NCBI RefSeq assembly: GCF_021216675.1
Contig: NZ_CP086120.1
Coordinates: forward strand, 2,338,501-2,402,500
Length of the DNA: 64,000 bases
DNA from: Streptomyces gobiensis
GTDB taxonomy: Bacteria; Actinomycetota; Actinomycetes; Streptomycetales; Streptomycetaceae
Reading direction: 5' to 3'
Part shown: positions 52,446 to 63,740 of the stretch, piece by piece
Layout: every line of letters begins with the position of its first letter
Position numbering within the stretch: the first letter of the stretch is position 1
Made by a program: the position numbers and the translations under genes
The notes under the pieces: generated by a model
The model's input: only the letters and a program-made list of their open reading frames with translations
Told to the model about the DNA's origin: nothing
Databases searched by the model: none

Positions 52446-53543
52446 GTGGCAGCCAACGACCGGGCAGGAGCCTCTGACCGCCTGATGCGCGCCTCACTGA
52501 GCGCGGTCGCGCCTGGCACCGCTCTGCGCGATGGCCTGGAGCGGGTCCTGCGCGGCAACACCGGCGGACTCATCGTCCTCGGCATGGACAAAACGGTCGA
52601 AACGCTGTGCACCGGTGGCTTCGTACTGGATGTGGAGTTCTCCGCGACCCGGCTGCGGGAGCTGTGCAAGCTCGACGGCGCGCTGATCCTCGACAAGGAC
52701 ATCACCAAGATTGTGCGGGCCGGGGTGCAGCTCGTCCCGGACGCGGCGATCGCCACCGAGGAGACCGGCACCCGGCACCGTACGGCGCAGCGGGTCTCCA
52801 TCCAGACCGGCTTCCCGGTCGTCTCCGTCAGCCAGTCGATGCGGCTGATCGCCCTGTATGTGGACGGCCAGCGGCGGGTCCTGGAGGACTCGGCGGCGAT
52901 TCTGTCCAGGGCCAACCAGGCGCTGGCCACGCTGGAGCGGTACAAGCTCAGACTCGACGAAGTCGCGGGCACGCTCTCCGCTCTGGAGATCGAGGACCTG
53001 GTGACCGTCCGCGATGTGTCGGCGGTGGGACAGCGGCTGGAGATGGTGCGCCGGATCGCCACCGAGATCGCCGAGTATGTGGTGGAGCTCGGCACGGACG
53101 GCCGGCTGCTGTCGCTCCAGCTGGATGAGCTGATCGCGGGCGTCGAGCCGGAGCGGGAGCTGGTCGCCCGGGACTATGTGCCGGAGCCGGGCGGCAAACG
53201 GTCCCGTACGGTCAGCACCGCCCTGGCCGAGCTGAACCGGCTCACCCATACGGAACTGCTCGAACTCCCCACGGTGGCCCGTGCGCTGGGATACAGCGGC
53301 GCACCGGAAACGCTGGACTCGGCGGTGTCGCCGCGCGGTTACCGGCTGCTGGCGAAGGTGCCGCGGCTGCCGAACACGGTGATCGAGCGGCTGGTGGAGC
53401 ACTTTGGGGGGCTCCAGAAGCTGCTGGCTGCGAGCGTCGACGATCTGCAGACCGTCGATGGCGTCGGCGAAGCGCGGGCCCGCTCCGTCCGCGAGGGCCT
53501 CTCGCGGCTGGCGGAGTCCTCAATCCTCGAGCGCTACGTCTAG
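52446..53543 (+). CDS. disA: DNA integrity scanning protein DisA (diadenylate cyclase)
   Basis: Makes the second messenger c-di-AMP from two ATP. The 365-residue protein has the DAC domain motifs LDGALILDKD (D-G-A) and TRHRTAQRVS (R-H-R-T), a central helical linker, and a C-terminal RuvA-like helix-hairpin-helix (TVDGVGEARARSVREGL) that binds branched DNA. The GTG at 52446 follows GAAGGAG. Pairing with RadA, which restrains DisA in Bacillus, supports the call. In Streptomyces c-di-AMP controls turgor and development. Confidence 0.96.
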   Translation: MAANDRAGASDRLMRASLSAVAPGTALRDGLERVLRGNTGGLIVLGMDKTVETLCTGGFVLDVEFSATRLRELCKLDGALILDKDITKIVRAGVQLVPDAAIATEETGTRHRTAQRVSIQTGFPVVSVSQSMRLIALYVDGQRRVLEDSAAILSRANQALATLERYKLRLDEVAGTLSALEIEDLVTVRDVSAVGQRLEMVRRIATEIAEYVVELGTDGRLLSLQLDELIAGVEPERELVARDYVPEPGGKRSRTVSTALAELNRLTHTELLELPTVARALGYSGAPETLDSAVSPRGYRLLAKVPRLPNTVIERLVEHFGGLQKLLAASVDDLQTVDGVGEARARSVREGLSRLAESSILERYV

Positions 53544-53616
53544 CGGCTCGGGCTCGATTTTCGAGCCCGTCCGGCGGACTGGGGTCCGGGGCGAAGCCCC
53601 CCGCGCAGGGCGGCGC

Positions 53617-54435
53617 CTAGTCCTTCGTCAGGACGAAAGACGTCTGGGCCGTGCCCAGGCCCGGGACCGCTGCCTCGGCGAGATACGTGCCGGTCTTCGC
53701 CGACCCCCCGGAAGGCGTCGCACACTCAGCCGCACTGCGCTTACGGTCCCATTCGACCGTGTGAGTAACCTCACCCCGCGCCGGAACCCGCAGCAGCGCC
53801 GAGCCGCTCCCGGCCGGGCAGTGGTCGGAGGCCCAGACCGTGTCGTCGTTGGTGTCCGAGATGGTGATGACGGCCTTCTTCGGTCCGAAGTCGACCTTGC
53901 AGGCGTCGCCCCCACCGTTCTCCGCGATGAGCTTGAACTTGGGCTTCTCCCCCGGCGCGTACTCATTCTCGACGCTGACCAGGCGCAGCTTGACCGGACC
54001 CGACGTGCACGTCGGCAGATCCGCCGCCGGTACCCCGCCGCCGCCCGCCGTACCGCCCGTACGCGCGGAGCCGGCGGACCCGCCGGATCCCCCCGTACCG
54101 TTGGAACCGTCGTCGCCGGAGCCACCGCCCGTACCCGCGGAGTCACCGGTACCGCCGTGGTCGCCGTCCGCGCCGCCGTCCTCCTCATCGCGCCCCCCGG
54201 GGCGCTCGCTGATCACCGGCTCCGAGCTGGTGGGCCCGGGCGTAATCGCGCTGGCGGCGCCGTCGCCACGGTTGTCCGAGCCGCCACCCGCCTGCTTACC
54301 GCCGCTGCCGGCACCGGAGTTGAGCGCCCAGACGACCAGCACAAGGAGCAAAGCGACCAGGGACAGCGCAACTGCCCTCCGTCGCCAGTAGATGGAGGAG
54401 GGAAGCGGCCCGATCGGATTGCGCAGAGATCCCAC
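53617..54435 (-). CDS. Membrane-anchored exported protein of unknown function
   Basis: A 272-residue protein with a short cytoplasmic start, one membrane segment (about 20-40: VALSLVALLLVLVVWAL) and a long Gly/Ser/Thr/Asp-rich disordered linker to about residue 145. A folded external domain follows with two or three cysteines (LPTCTSGPVKL, GGDACKVDFG, AAECATPSG). The external part has an Ig-like strand pattern ending in TSFVLTKD. No enzyme motif. Divergent from mutY. Confidence 0.75.
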   Translation of the reverse strand: MGSLRNPIGPLPSSIYWRRRAVALSLVALLLVLVVWALNSGAGSGGKQAGGGSDNRGDGAASAITPGPTSSEPVISERPGGRDEEDGGADGDHGGTGDSAGTGGGSGDDGSNGTGGSGGSAGSARTGGTAGGGGVPAADLPTCTSGPVKLRLVSVENEYAPGEKPKFKLIAENGGGDACKVDFGPKKAVITISDTNDDTVWASDHCPAGSGSALLRVPARGEVTHTVEWDRKRSAAECATPSGGSAKTGTYLAEAAVPGLGTAQTSFVLTKD

Positions 54436-54592
54436 GCGGAAACCTTACGAGACATCAGGCGCCACACAGCCCCGTACCCGCCACACGAGGGACATCTTTT
54501 CGTATCAGCGGCACTCAACGCCCCAGACCACGCAGGCGCGCGGCGCGGAGCGTTTCTCCCTCGCCACACACCGTGCCAGGATCTAAGGCGCC

Positions 54593-55504
54593 ATGACTGC
54601 TACGACTGAGCACAACGCGCCCGAGCACAGCGCGACCGATCTCCACGCACCCGTCATCGACTGGTTCGACGCTCACGCCCGCGATCTGCCCTGGCGCCGC
54701 CCCGAGGCGGGGGCCTGGGGTGTGATGGTCAGCGAGTTCATGCTGCAGCAGACCCCGGTGAACCGGGTGCTGCCGGTGTACGAGCAGTGGCTGGCGCGCT
54801 GGCCACGCCCCGCCGACCTGGCCGCCGAGCCGCCCGGCGAGGCGGTACGCGCCTGGGGCCGCCTCGGCTATCCGCGGCGGGCTCTGCGACTGCACGGGGC
54901 GGCGGCGGCCATAGCGGAGCGGCACGGCGGCGAAGTACCCAAGGAGCACGCCCAGCTCCTCGCGCTGCCCGGGGTCGGCGAGTACACGGCTGCGGCAGTG
55001 GCCTCGTTCGCCTACGGTCAGCGGCATCCGGTGCTGGACACCAATGTGCGCCGGGTCTTCGCCCGCGCGCTGGGCGGCCAGCAGTATCCGCCGAACGCCA
55101 CCACCGCCGCCGAGCGCAAGCTGGCCCGGTCCGCGCTCCCCGAGGCCGAGGCGCAGGCGGCACGCTGGGCCGCGGCCACCATGGAGCTGGGCGCCCTGGT
55201 GTGCACGGCCCGCACCCCCGGCTGCGCCCGCTGCCCGATCGCCGACCGGTGCGCCTGGCGGCTCGCGGGATCGCCTCCGCATGAGGGCCCGCCCCGCCGT
55301 GGCCAGACCTACGCCGGTACGGACCGCCAGGTCCGCGGCAAGCTGCTGGCCGTACTGCGTGAAGCGGTTTCGCCGGTGCCGCAGGAGGTGCTGGATCAGG
55401 TGTGGGACGAGCCGACGCAGCGGGCCCGGGCGCTTGACGGGCTGGTCGCGGACGGTCTCGTCGAACCGTTGGCGGGCGGGGTCTACCGCCTGCCGCTCAG
55501 CTGA
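54593..55504 (+). CDS. mutY: A/G-specific adenine glycosylase
   Basis: Removes adenine mispaired with 8-oxoguanine. The 303-residue protein has the catalytic Glu in FMLQQTPVNRV, the helix-hairpin-helix LPGVGEYTAAAVASFAY, the catalytic Asp in VLDTNVRRVF and an iron-sulphur loop CTARTPGCARCPIADRC. It is shorter than E. coli MutY: the C-terminal 8-oxoG-recognising NUDIX-like domain is replaced by a small winged-helix-like region. ATG at 54593. Confidence 0.94.
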   Translation: MTATTEHNAPEHSATDLHAPVIDWFDAHARDLPWRRPEAGAWGVMVSEFMLQQTPVNRVLPVYEQWLARWPRPADLAAEPPGEAVRAWGRLGYPRRALRLHGAAAAIAERHGGEVPKEHAQLLALPGVGEYTAAAVASFAYGQRHPVLDTNVRRVFARALGGQQYPPNATTAAERKLARSALPEAEAQAARWAAATMELGALVCTARTPGCARCPIADRCAWRLAGSPPHEGPPRRGQTYAGTDRQVRGKLLAVLREAVSPVPQEVLDQVWDEPTQRARALDGLVADGLVEPLAGGVYRLPLS

Positions 55505-55666
55505 CAGCTCTGTTGCACAGCCCTGTTACACAACCGACGGGTACTCGTGCGGCCGTTGTGCGCTCGCCATGGGCACGCCGCAACACCGGCTCCGTAGCTT
55601 CTTCCTCATCAGACCGACCGGCCCCGACTGACCAAACGGGGACCGGCGAGCCACGAGGAGGCGGGC

Positions 55667-56218
55667 ATGACGGGGACGGCACAGGTGCTGGACTTTGAGG
55701 ATTACGTACGGACGCGGCAGGATGCCCTTCTGCGCAGCGCCCGCCGCCTCGTGCCGGACCCGATCGACGCCCAGGACCTGCTCCAGACCGCGCTGGTCCG
55801 GACCTACGGAAAGTGGGACGGTATAGCCGACAAGTCGCTGGCCGACGCCTATCTGCGCCGGGTGATGATCAATACTCGTACCGAGTGGTGGCGCTCCCGG
55901 CGACTCCACGAGGTGCCGACCGAAGCGCTTCCCGATGTGGCGAGCGTCGACGACGGTTCCGAGCAGCACGCCGACCGGGCGCTGCTGATCGACATCCTCG
56001 GGGTGCTGGCGCCCAAGCAGCGCAGCGTGGTCGTACTGCGCCACTGGGAGCAGATGACCACGGAGGAGACGGCGGAGGCGCTGGGGATGTCCGCCGGGAC
56101 GGTGAAGAGCACACTGCACCGGGCGCTGGCCCGGCTGCGTGCGGAGCTGGAGAGCAGGGAGCTGCGTTGGGAGCAGGAGCGGACCCAGGAGCGGGAACGC
56201 GCGGCGTGCGCTGCCTGA
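55667..56218 (+). CDS. sigE: ECF sigma factor SigE (cell-envelope stress)
   Basis: Directs transcription of cell-wall and envelope-stress genes. The 183-residue protein has sigma region 2 (YVRTRQDALLRSARRL, DLLQTALVRTYGKWD) and region 4 (LAPKQRSVVVLRHWEQMTTE, MSAGTVKSTLHRALARL). Identity rests on the following genes cseA, cseB and cseC in the known order. ATG at 55667 behind ACGAGGAGG. In S. coelicolor the operon answers to wall-acting antibiotics through CseC-CseB. Confidence 0.93.
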   Translation: MTGTAQVLDFEDYVRTRQDALLRSARRLVPDPIDAQDLLQTALVRTYGKWDGIADKSLADAYLRRVMINTRTEWWRSRRLHEVPTEALPDVASVDDGSEQHADRALLIDILGVLAPKQRSVVVLRHWEQMTTEETAEALGMSAGTVKSTLHRALARLRAELESRELRWEQERTQERERAACAA

Positions 56219-56955
56219 AGGCGGCTCCCACGGTGGCCGCTGCCTCGACGGTCTCGGTGCTGCTGGCCACCGCCTTGACCGCGTGCGGCAGCGGCGGCGG
56301 CATCCGGGTCGAGCAGTCCGCGGCCGCCTCCGACAGCCCCCACTCCAAGATCACTCAGCTGCCCGCCTCCCCGCTGCCCACCGACAGCGGCGCGGAGGCC
56401 GGCTCGCCCAAGCCGTCCGCCACTCCCTCGGGCGGCGCCCAGGACTCACCGGAAGAGCCGCCGCTGCCGACCGCGGCGGTCCCGGTGTCCCCGCCCGGCG
56501 CGGACCGGGAGCTGGATATCGTCGCGCTGCTGAAGGCCGATCCGGCGGTCGGCGCCGCCGTCAAGCGGGATCTGCACCCCTGCACCCGGAAGGCATGGCC
56601 GATCGATCTGGCCTACGGTCGGCTGACTCGCGCTGCCGCGTCCGATGTTGTGGTCAATGTCTCGACCTGTGCTGATGGCAAGGGTGTGGGCAGCTATGTC
56701 TACCGGCAGAATCGTGCCGGTGAGTATGTGAACGTCTTCGCCGATGAGGAACCGGCCGTATACGCCGAGATCGACAAGGGCGCGTTGCAGGTGTACCAGC
56801 AGATCTACTTCAACGACGACCCGGTCTGCTGCCCGTCCGGCGAGGATGTCGTCACCTATGTGTGGCGGGACGGCAAGTTCGCCGAGCTGGACCGCGCGTA
56901 CAAGGAGTATCCGAAGACCACGGCCGGTGCGGGCGAAACCGGTGGAGAGGGCTGA
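56206..56955 (+). CDS. cseA: CseA lipoprotein, negative modulator of the SigE system
   Basis: A 249-residue lipoprotein with a signal sequence (RCLKAAPTVAAASTVSVLLA) and a lipobox LTAC at about residue 27. A Pro/Ser-rich linker leads to a folded domain with six cysteines in part (LHPCTRKAWP, NVSTCADGKG, DPVCCPSGEDV). The best start is the GTG at 56206 inside the sigE end (13-nt overlap), which implies translational coupling. CseA of S. coelicolor lies outside the membrane and dampens the CseC signal. Confidence 0.88.
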   Translation: MRCLKAAPTVAAASTVSVLLATALTACGSGGGIRVEQSAAASDSPHSKITQLPASPLPTDSGAEAGSPKPSATPSGGAQDSPEEPPLPTAAVPVSPPGADRELDIVALLKADPAVGAAVKRDLHPCTRKAWPIDLAYGRLTRAAASDVVVNVSTCADGKGVGSYVYRQNRAGEYVNVFADEEPAVYAEIDKGALQVYQQIYFNDDPVCCPSGEDVVTYVWRDGKFAELDRAYKEYPKTTAGAGETGGEG

Positions 56956-56963
56956 GACAAGCG

Positions 56964-57680
56964 GTGGCCGACACGCATGTGCTGTTCGTGGAGGACGACG
57001 ACGTCATCCGGGAGGCACTTCAGCTGACCCTGGAGCGGGACGGCTTCACGGTGACGGCGGTCGCCGACGGACTGGCCGGTCTGGAGGCGTTCCGGGCCGA
57101 CCGGCCCGATGTGGCACTGCTCGATGTGATGGTGCCGGGGCTCGACGGGGTGAGCCTGTGCCGCCGTATCCGGGATGAGTCGACGGTCCCGGTGATCATG
57201 CTGTCCGCGCGGGCGGACTCCATCGATGTGGTCCTCGGCCTGGAGGCCGGGGCCGACGACTATGTGACCAAGCCCTTTGACGGCGCGGTGCTGGTGGCCC
57301 GGATCCGCGCGGTGCTGCGCCGCTTCGAGCACTCCCGGGTAGCGAGTCCGGCGGCGGACGCGGACGGGCACGGGGACGCTCCCGGCTGCCGGGACACGCT
57401 GCTGCGGTTCGGCGATCTGGAGGTCGACACGGAGGGGATGGAGGTCCGCCGGGACGGCGAGCCGGTGCCGCTGACGCCGACCGAGATGCGGCTGCTGCTG
57501 GAGTTCTCCGCCGCACCCGGTGCGGTGCTGTCCCGGGACCGGCTGCTGGAACGGGTGTGGGACTACGGCTGGGGCGGGGACACCCGGGTCGTCGATGTCC
57601 ATGTGCAGCGGTTGCGGGCGAAGATCGGACAGAACCGGATCGAAACCGTCCGGGGCTTCGGCTACAAGCTGAAGGGCTGA
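56964..57680 (+). CDS. cseB: Response regulator CseB
   Basis: Activates sigE transcription when phosphorylated by CseC. The 238-residue OmpR-type protein has the acidic pair in VLFVEDDDVIRE, phospho-acceptor Asp in VALLDVMVPGLDG and the Lys in DDYVTKPFDG; the winged helix ends RGFGYKLKG. GTG at 56964, 8 nt after cseA; the earlier in-frame codons belong to cseA shadow sequence. An unusual Ala/Asp/Gly linker separates the two domains. Confidence 0.93.
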   Translation: MADTHVLFVEDDDVIREALQLTLERDGFTVTAVADGLAGLEAFRADRPDVALLDVMVPGLDGVSLCRRIRDESTVPVIMLSARADSIDVVLGLEAGADDYVTKPFDGAVLVARIRAVLRRFEHSRVASPAADADGHGDAPGCRDTLLRFGDLEVDTEGMEVRRDGEPVPLTPTEMRLLLEFSAAPGAVLSRDRLLERVWDYGWGGDTRVVDVHVQRLRAKIGQNRIETVRGFGYKLKG

Positions 57681-57692
57681 GGTGCCTGCCCC

Positions 57693-58949
57693 GTGTACCG
57701 ACTGACCCTCCGCGTCGGCCTGCGCTGGAAGCTGAGCATCGCCATCGCAGCCGTCAGCGCGCTGGTCGCGCTGGTGCTGAGTCTGCTCGTACACAACGCC
57801 GCCCGCATCTCAATGATCAACAACAGCCGTGATCTTCAGGATGAACGGCTGCAGTCCGCGCAGCGGATCTACGAGTCCAATGAGCGGCTGGCCTTCGGCG
57901 CGATGCTCAACGATCCCGACCTGCCGGAGCCGCTGCTGGATGCCCTCGCCCGTGGCGAACGCGCCACATATGTCAGTGAGGGCGGCAGCAGCAGCCCGGA
58001 TGTCTGGGCGGCGACCCCGCTCCCGGACGGCGGTGTGCTCTCGCTGCACACCCGCTTCACCGACCGCTACTCGGTCCTGGGCGAGCTGGACCGGACCCTG
58101 GTGATCGGTTCGTTGACGGTCGTGCTCGGCAGCACCGCGCTCGGGGTGCTGATCGGCGGCAAGCTCTCCCGGCGGCTGCGCAAGGCGGCCGTCGCGGCGG
58201 GCCGGGTCGCCGAGGGCGACGCCGATGTACGGGTACGGGAGGCGATCGGCGGCCGGGCCCAGGACGAGACTGATGAACTGGCCCGCGCCATCGACGCCAT
58301 GACCGACGCCCTGCAAGCCCGGCTGGAGGCCGAGCGCCGAGTCACCGCCGATATCGCCCATGAGCTGCGTACCCCGGTGACCGGCCTGCTCACCGCAGCC
58401 GAGCTGCTCCCCGCGGGGCGGCCCACGGAGATGGTGCGGGACCGGGCACAGGTGCTGCGTACCCTCGTCGAGGACATCCTGGAGGTGGCCCGGCTGGACG
58501 GCGCCGCCGAACGGGCCGAGCTGCAGGAGGTCGCGCTCGGCGAGTTCGTCACCCGCCGGGTGCGGACCCTGGCGCCGGACGCGGAAGTTGAGGTCGTACG
58601 GGACGCGATCGTCACCACCGACCCGCGCCGGCTGGAACGGATCCTGGGCAACCTGCTGGTCAACGCCGCCCGCCATGGCGCACCGCCGGTCGAGGTCACC
58701 GTCGAGGACCGGCTGATCCGGGTCCGCGACCACGGCCCCGGCTTCCCCCCGGCCCTGCTGGCCGACGGCCCCAGCCGCTTCCGCACCGGCAGCACCGACC
58801 GCGCCGGTACGGGGCACGGCCTGGGCCTGACCATCGCAACCGGCCAGGCCCGGGTGCTGGGCGCCCGGCTGACCTTCCGCAACACCACACCGGGCGCGGT
58901 AGCGACCCTCCGTCTCCCAGAGGCTCCCCCGGACCCAGTCGGCTCCTAG
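57693..58949 (+). CDS. cseC: Sensor histidine kinase CseC
   Basis: A 418-residue membrane kinase: TM1 about 15-35, a short external loop of about 90 residues, TM2 about 133-152, HAMP, H-box with TADIAHELRTPVTG, N-box NLLVNAARHGA, and G-boxes VRDHGPGFPP and GTGHGLGLTIA. It is the sensor of the SigE pathway. GTG at 57693, 12 nt after cseB; fourth gene of the operon. Confidence 0.92.
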   Translation: MYRLTLRVGLRWKLSIAIAAVSALVALVLSLLVHNAARISMINNSRDLQDERLQSAQRIYESNERLAFGAMLNDPDLPEPLLDALARGERATYVSEGGSSSPDVWAATPLPDGGVLSLHTRFTDRYSVLGELDRTLVIGSLTVVLGSTALGVLIGGKLSRRLRKAAVAAGRVAEGDADVRVREAIGGRAQDETDELARAIDAMTDALQARLEAERRVTADIAHELRTPVTGLLTAAELLPAGRPTEMVRDRAQVLRTLVEDILEVARLDGAAERAELQEVALGEFVTRRVRTLAPDAEVEVVRDAIVTTDPRRLERILGNLLVNAARHGAPPVEVTVEDRLIRVRDHGPGFPPALLADGPSRFRTGSTDRAGTGHGLGLTIATGQARVLGARLTFRNTTPGAVATLRLPEAPPDPVGS

Positions 58950-58997
58950 CCCCAGGGTTTGCCGTTGTTGAGAATTCCTCGAATCGCCCCAGCGGAA

Positions 58998-59027
58998 CAT
59001 ATACATAGGTGTACAGTAGATATATGT
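58998..59027 (+). promoter_or_regulatory. Operator over the antitoxin start
   Basis: ACATATA and TATATGT form a perfect palindrome around a central GTGTAC, covering the -10-like TACAGT (59012) and the ATG at 59024. This is the arrangement of an autorepressed toxin-antitoxin operon with a leaderless or near-leaderless message. Confidence 0.6.
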
Positions 59028-59287
59028 CCGCTACATATCCGATCGCCGAGGCGCGAGGCAAGCTCGGTGACCTCGCGCGCCGCGCCGCCCAGCACGAGCA
59101 CATCACCTTGACAGACCGCGGCGTCCCAGCAGCGGTCCTCATCTCCCCCGCCGAGCTCGAAGATCTTGAGGACGCCCTCGCCCTCGCTCGCCTTGAGCGT
59201 GATCGGGCGCTCGGCCGCACCGAGAGCCCGATTCCTCACGACGAAGCACGTCGCGCCCTCCTCGACGCCGCGGGGAGGGGCGCGTGA
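59024..59287 (+). CDS. Phd/YefM-type antitoxin
   Basis: An 87-residue antitoxin. The Phd/YefM DNA-binding domain is ATYPIAEARGKLGDLARRAA, then HITLTDRGVPAAVLISPAEL; the C-terminal part (LARLERDRALGRTESPIPHD) should wrap the toxin. The ATG at 59024 fits the family N-terminus. The stop overlaps the toxin start (GTGA). Confidence 0.88.
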   Translation: MSATYPIAEARGKLGDLARRAAQHEHITLTDRGVPAAVLISPAELEDLEDALALARLERDRALGRTESPIPHDEARRALLDAAGRGA

Positions 59288-59532
59288 CATGGCAGGTTCT
59301 GTGGGAACCAGCTGCCCTCGACACCGCCACCGGTCACCTCAAGGATGACCCCCGCAGTGTTGATGCCCTCCTCCAGGCCACCGATCAGCTTGCCGAGGAC
59401 TCCCGGCCTGAAGGATCCCGCCCCTGGGGCACCCACCACCGTCGTCTTCGCCACGGCGCCTGGCGCATCCTCTACCGCGTCGATCCGGAAGCCCACACCA
59501 TCCACATCGAGCACATCGCACGTACCAGCTGA
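59284..59532 (+). CDS. RelE/ParE-superfamily toxin
   Basis: An 82-residue toxin. RelE-type features are the N-terminal WQVLWEPAALDTA, PWGTHHRRLRHGAWRILYRV and HTIHIEHIARTS, with Arg and His residues placed as in mRNA interferases. It is shorter than typical RelE by a few residues but complete. GTG overlaps the antitoxin stop. It lies between cseC and the convergent clpC gene. Confidence 0.85.
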   Translation: MTWQVLWEPAALDTATGHLKDDPRSVDALLQATDQLAEDSRPEGSRPWGTHHRRLRHGAWRILYRVDPEAHTIHIEHIARTS

Positions 59533-59660
59533 ACCGCTCCGAGCTGGATCCATCACAGCTGACGCTGTACCTGCCGCTGTACGCAGCGCAGTTATGGGGC
59601 CGTGTGCGGGCCCGGCCCGCACCGGGCCGGGCGCGTATGGATACGGCTCACGGACATACG

Positions 59661-59694
59661 TCGGCCCCGGAACCTTCCTCGGTTCCGGGGCCGA
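59661..59694. terminator. Bidirectional terminator between toxin and clpC
   Basis: A perfect 14-bp stem TCGGCCCCGGAACC and its complement enclose TTCCTC, 27 nt past the clpC stop codon on the minus strand and downstream of the toxin gene. Confidence 0.8.
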
Positions 59695-59720
59695 TATGGG
59701 TCTTGGCCTCAGGAGACCTG

Positions 59721-62246
<2,526 letters not shown>

Positions 62247-62697
62247 CGTTAATCGCTCCTCAGAGCGGTCAGTCAGTTAGGGGTAGGTCCCCTCCCTGTC
62301 CTTCCGCAGCTTAGTCCCGCAACGGGGGACCGCTCATTCCAACTGCTGTCACCCATCCACGGGCACCTGCCCCGAACAGCCGACAACAGTTCCAACCCGA
62401 TGGTGCGAGACGATGTTCCCGCAGGCCAGGCGTATCCACCTGCATTCAGTACGCCCATGGCGAACGCGCCGCTGCCGACACGCTCCGCCATAGCGTCATC
62501 GCCTTCCGCACCCCCGTACCACTAGGGATTCCTTACCCGCTGGAACCTGCACTCCATGCGGAGCACCCAGGGGTCATCCGCTACCGGCGAACACCCTTGC
62601 GCCGTCGGCGGCGACCCCACGCTCCCCGCATAAGCACACGACGTGATCACGGACCAACTCTACGTAACTTACTGGGGTTTTGGCAGTTGCTCCGGGC
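62247..62697. other. Spacer upstream of clpC
   Basis: 450 nt without a convincing gene. Besides the ClgR-like box it contains AGGGGTAGGTCCCCT at 62279, a small inverted repeat in the clpC leader, and a GCAACGGGGGACCGC segment. The remaining bases show nothing recognisable. Confidence 0.5.
62449..62465. promoter_or_regulatory. ClgR-like operator upstream of clpC
   Basis: On the minus strand GTTCGC-CATGG-GCGTAC carries the CGC-N5-GCG core recognised by ClgR, the activator of clp genes in actinobacteria. Its position, about 200 nt before the clpC ATG, suits an activator. Confidence 0.55.
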
Positions 62698-63276
62698 ATG
62701 ACCTTCACCCTCCCACGCCCACGGACCACCGCGGAGGACGCGGCCAGTGATCCACCTGTCCGGGCGAACCATGAAGACGCCAGAAACGCAGAGAACGCTG
62801 AGAACGCTGAGAACCACGACTATCTGGAGATGCCCGCCGATGCTGGGTTCGCGCTGCTGCGGCGCGGGGTGCGGACCGGCCCCATGGAGTACGACCCGGA
62901 GACCGGTCGCGTCCGGCTGATGGTGCCGGAGGGCAGCGCGGAAGAGTTTCCGGGGCTGCTGGAGTGGCTTGAGTGGGGCGGCGTCGAGCTGGATCTGACC
63001 GCCCGGGAAGGTCCGCGGTGTGGGGGGTGCGCGGAAACAGAAACCACCGAAACCACGGAAACCACAGAAACCGGCTCGCGGGAGGCCGCGGTTTGGCTAC
63101 GGCCTCCCGAACCGGGGTGCGAGGTGGATCTCGTACGACTGGTCAGCGCGGCAGCCACGGAATGCCACCGCGCTCGGCTGCGGCGGAATGCTGGCGCCCA
63201 AGGCGCTCAGGCGTTGGCCTTCTCGTATGCCTCGCGGATTTCGGCGGGGACCCGGCCGCGGTCATTGACCTCGTAA
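62698..63276 (+). CDS. Acidic protein with 9-nt coding repeats, function unknown
   Basis: About 192 residues from the ATG at 62698. The core (YLEMPADAGFALLRRGVRTG, RVRLMVPEGSAEEFPGLLEW) is a compact domain. Two runs come from 9-nt DNA repeats: NAENAENAEN near residue 30 and ETTETTETTET near 122. The last 70 nt overlap the 3' end of lsr2 on the opposite strand, an unusually long convergent overlap; an earlier end is not possible in this frame. Not recognised beyond being conserved beside lsr2. Confidence 0.65.
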   Translation: MTFTLPRPRTTAEDAASDPPVRANHEDARNAENAENAENHDYLEMPADAGFALLRRGVRTGPMEYDPETGRVRLMVPEGSAEEFPGLLEWLEWGGVELDLTAREGPRCGGCAETETTETTETTETGSREAAVWLRPPEPGCEVDLVRLVSAAATECHRARLRRNAGAQGAQALAFSYASRISAGTRPRSLTS

Positions 63277-63539
63277 CCGTTCTCCCGCGCCCAAGCGCGG
63301 ATCTTGGCGGTGTCCTGGCTGCCACCGCTCGCCGCTGCGGCGCGGCCCTTGCCGCGCGAAACGCGACCGGTGCGGCGGCCTGCCTTCACGAAGTCAGCCA
63401 GAGCCTCGCGCAGCTTGTCCGCATTGGCGGTGGTGAGGTCGATCTCGTAGGACTTGCCGTCCAGCGCGAACGTCACCGTCTCGTCCGCCTCGCCGCCATC
63501 GAGGTCGTCTACAAGAAGGACCTGAACCTTCTGTGCCAC
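63207..63539 (-). CDS. lsr2: Nucleoid-associated protein Lsr2
   Basis: AT-rich-DNA-binding silencer of horizontally acquired and antibiotic genes. The 110-residue protein has the N-terminal dimerisation domain (QKVQVLLVDDLDGGEADETV) and the C-terminal DNA-binding domain with the R-G-R hook (ENGYEVNDRGRVPAEI). I chose the GTG at 63539, preceded by GGGAG at five bases, over the ATG at 63551; MAQKVQV is the usual N-terminus. Confidence 0.95.
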   Translation of the reverse strand: MAQKVQVLLVDDLDGGEADETVTFALDGKSYEIDLTTANADKLREALADFVKAGRRTGRVSRGKGRAAAASGGSQDTAKIRAWARENGYEVNDRGRVPAEIREAYEKANA

Positions 63540-63740
63540 GGCTACTCCCATTCACTGTCGCCGTCCTGCCATTGGGACAGCGATAACCGATTACTGATAT
63601 TGACGACGCCAGCAAACCTCTTTTCCCCGGAAAACACAAACCCTGTGGGATGTTTGTCTAGCGACCCGACAGGGATTGGCGGGATGTTTCGGACATAGGC
63701 CACGCAGATGTGATGACTCCGTGATGAGACATAGGCGCCC

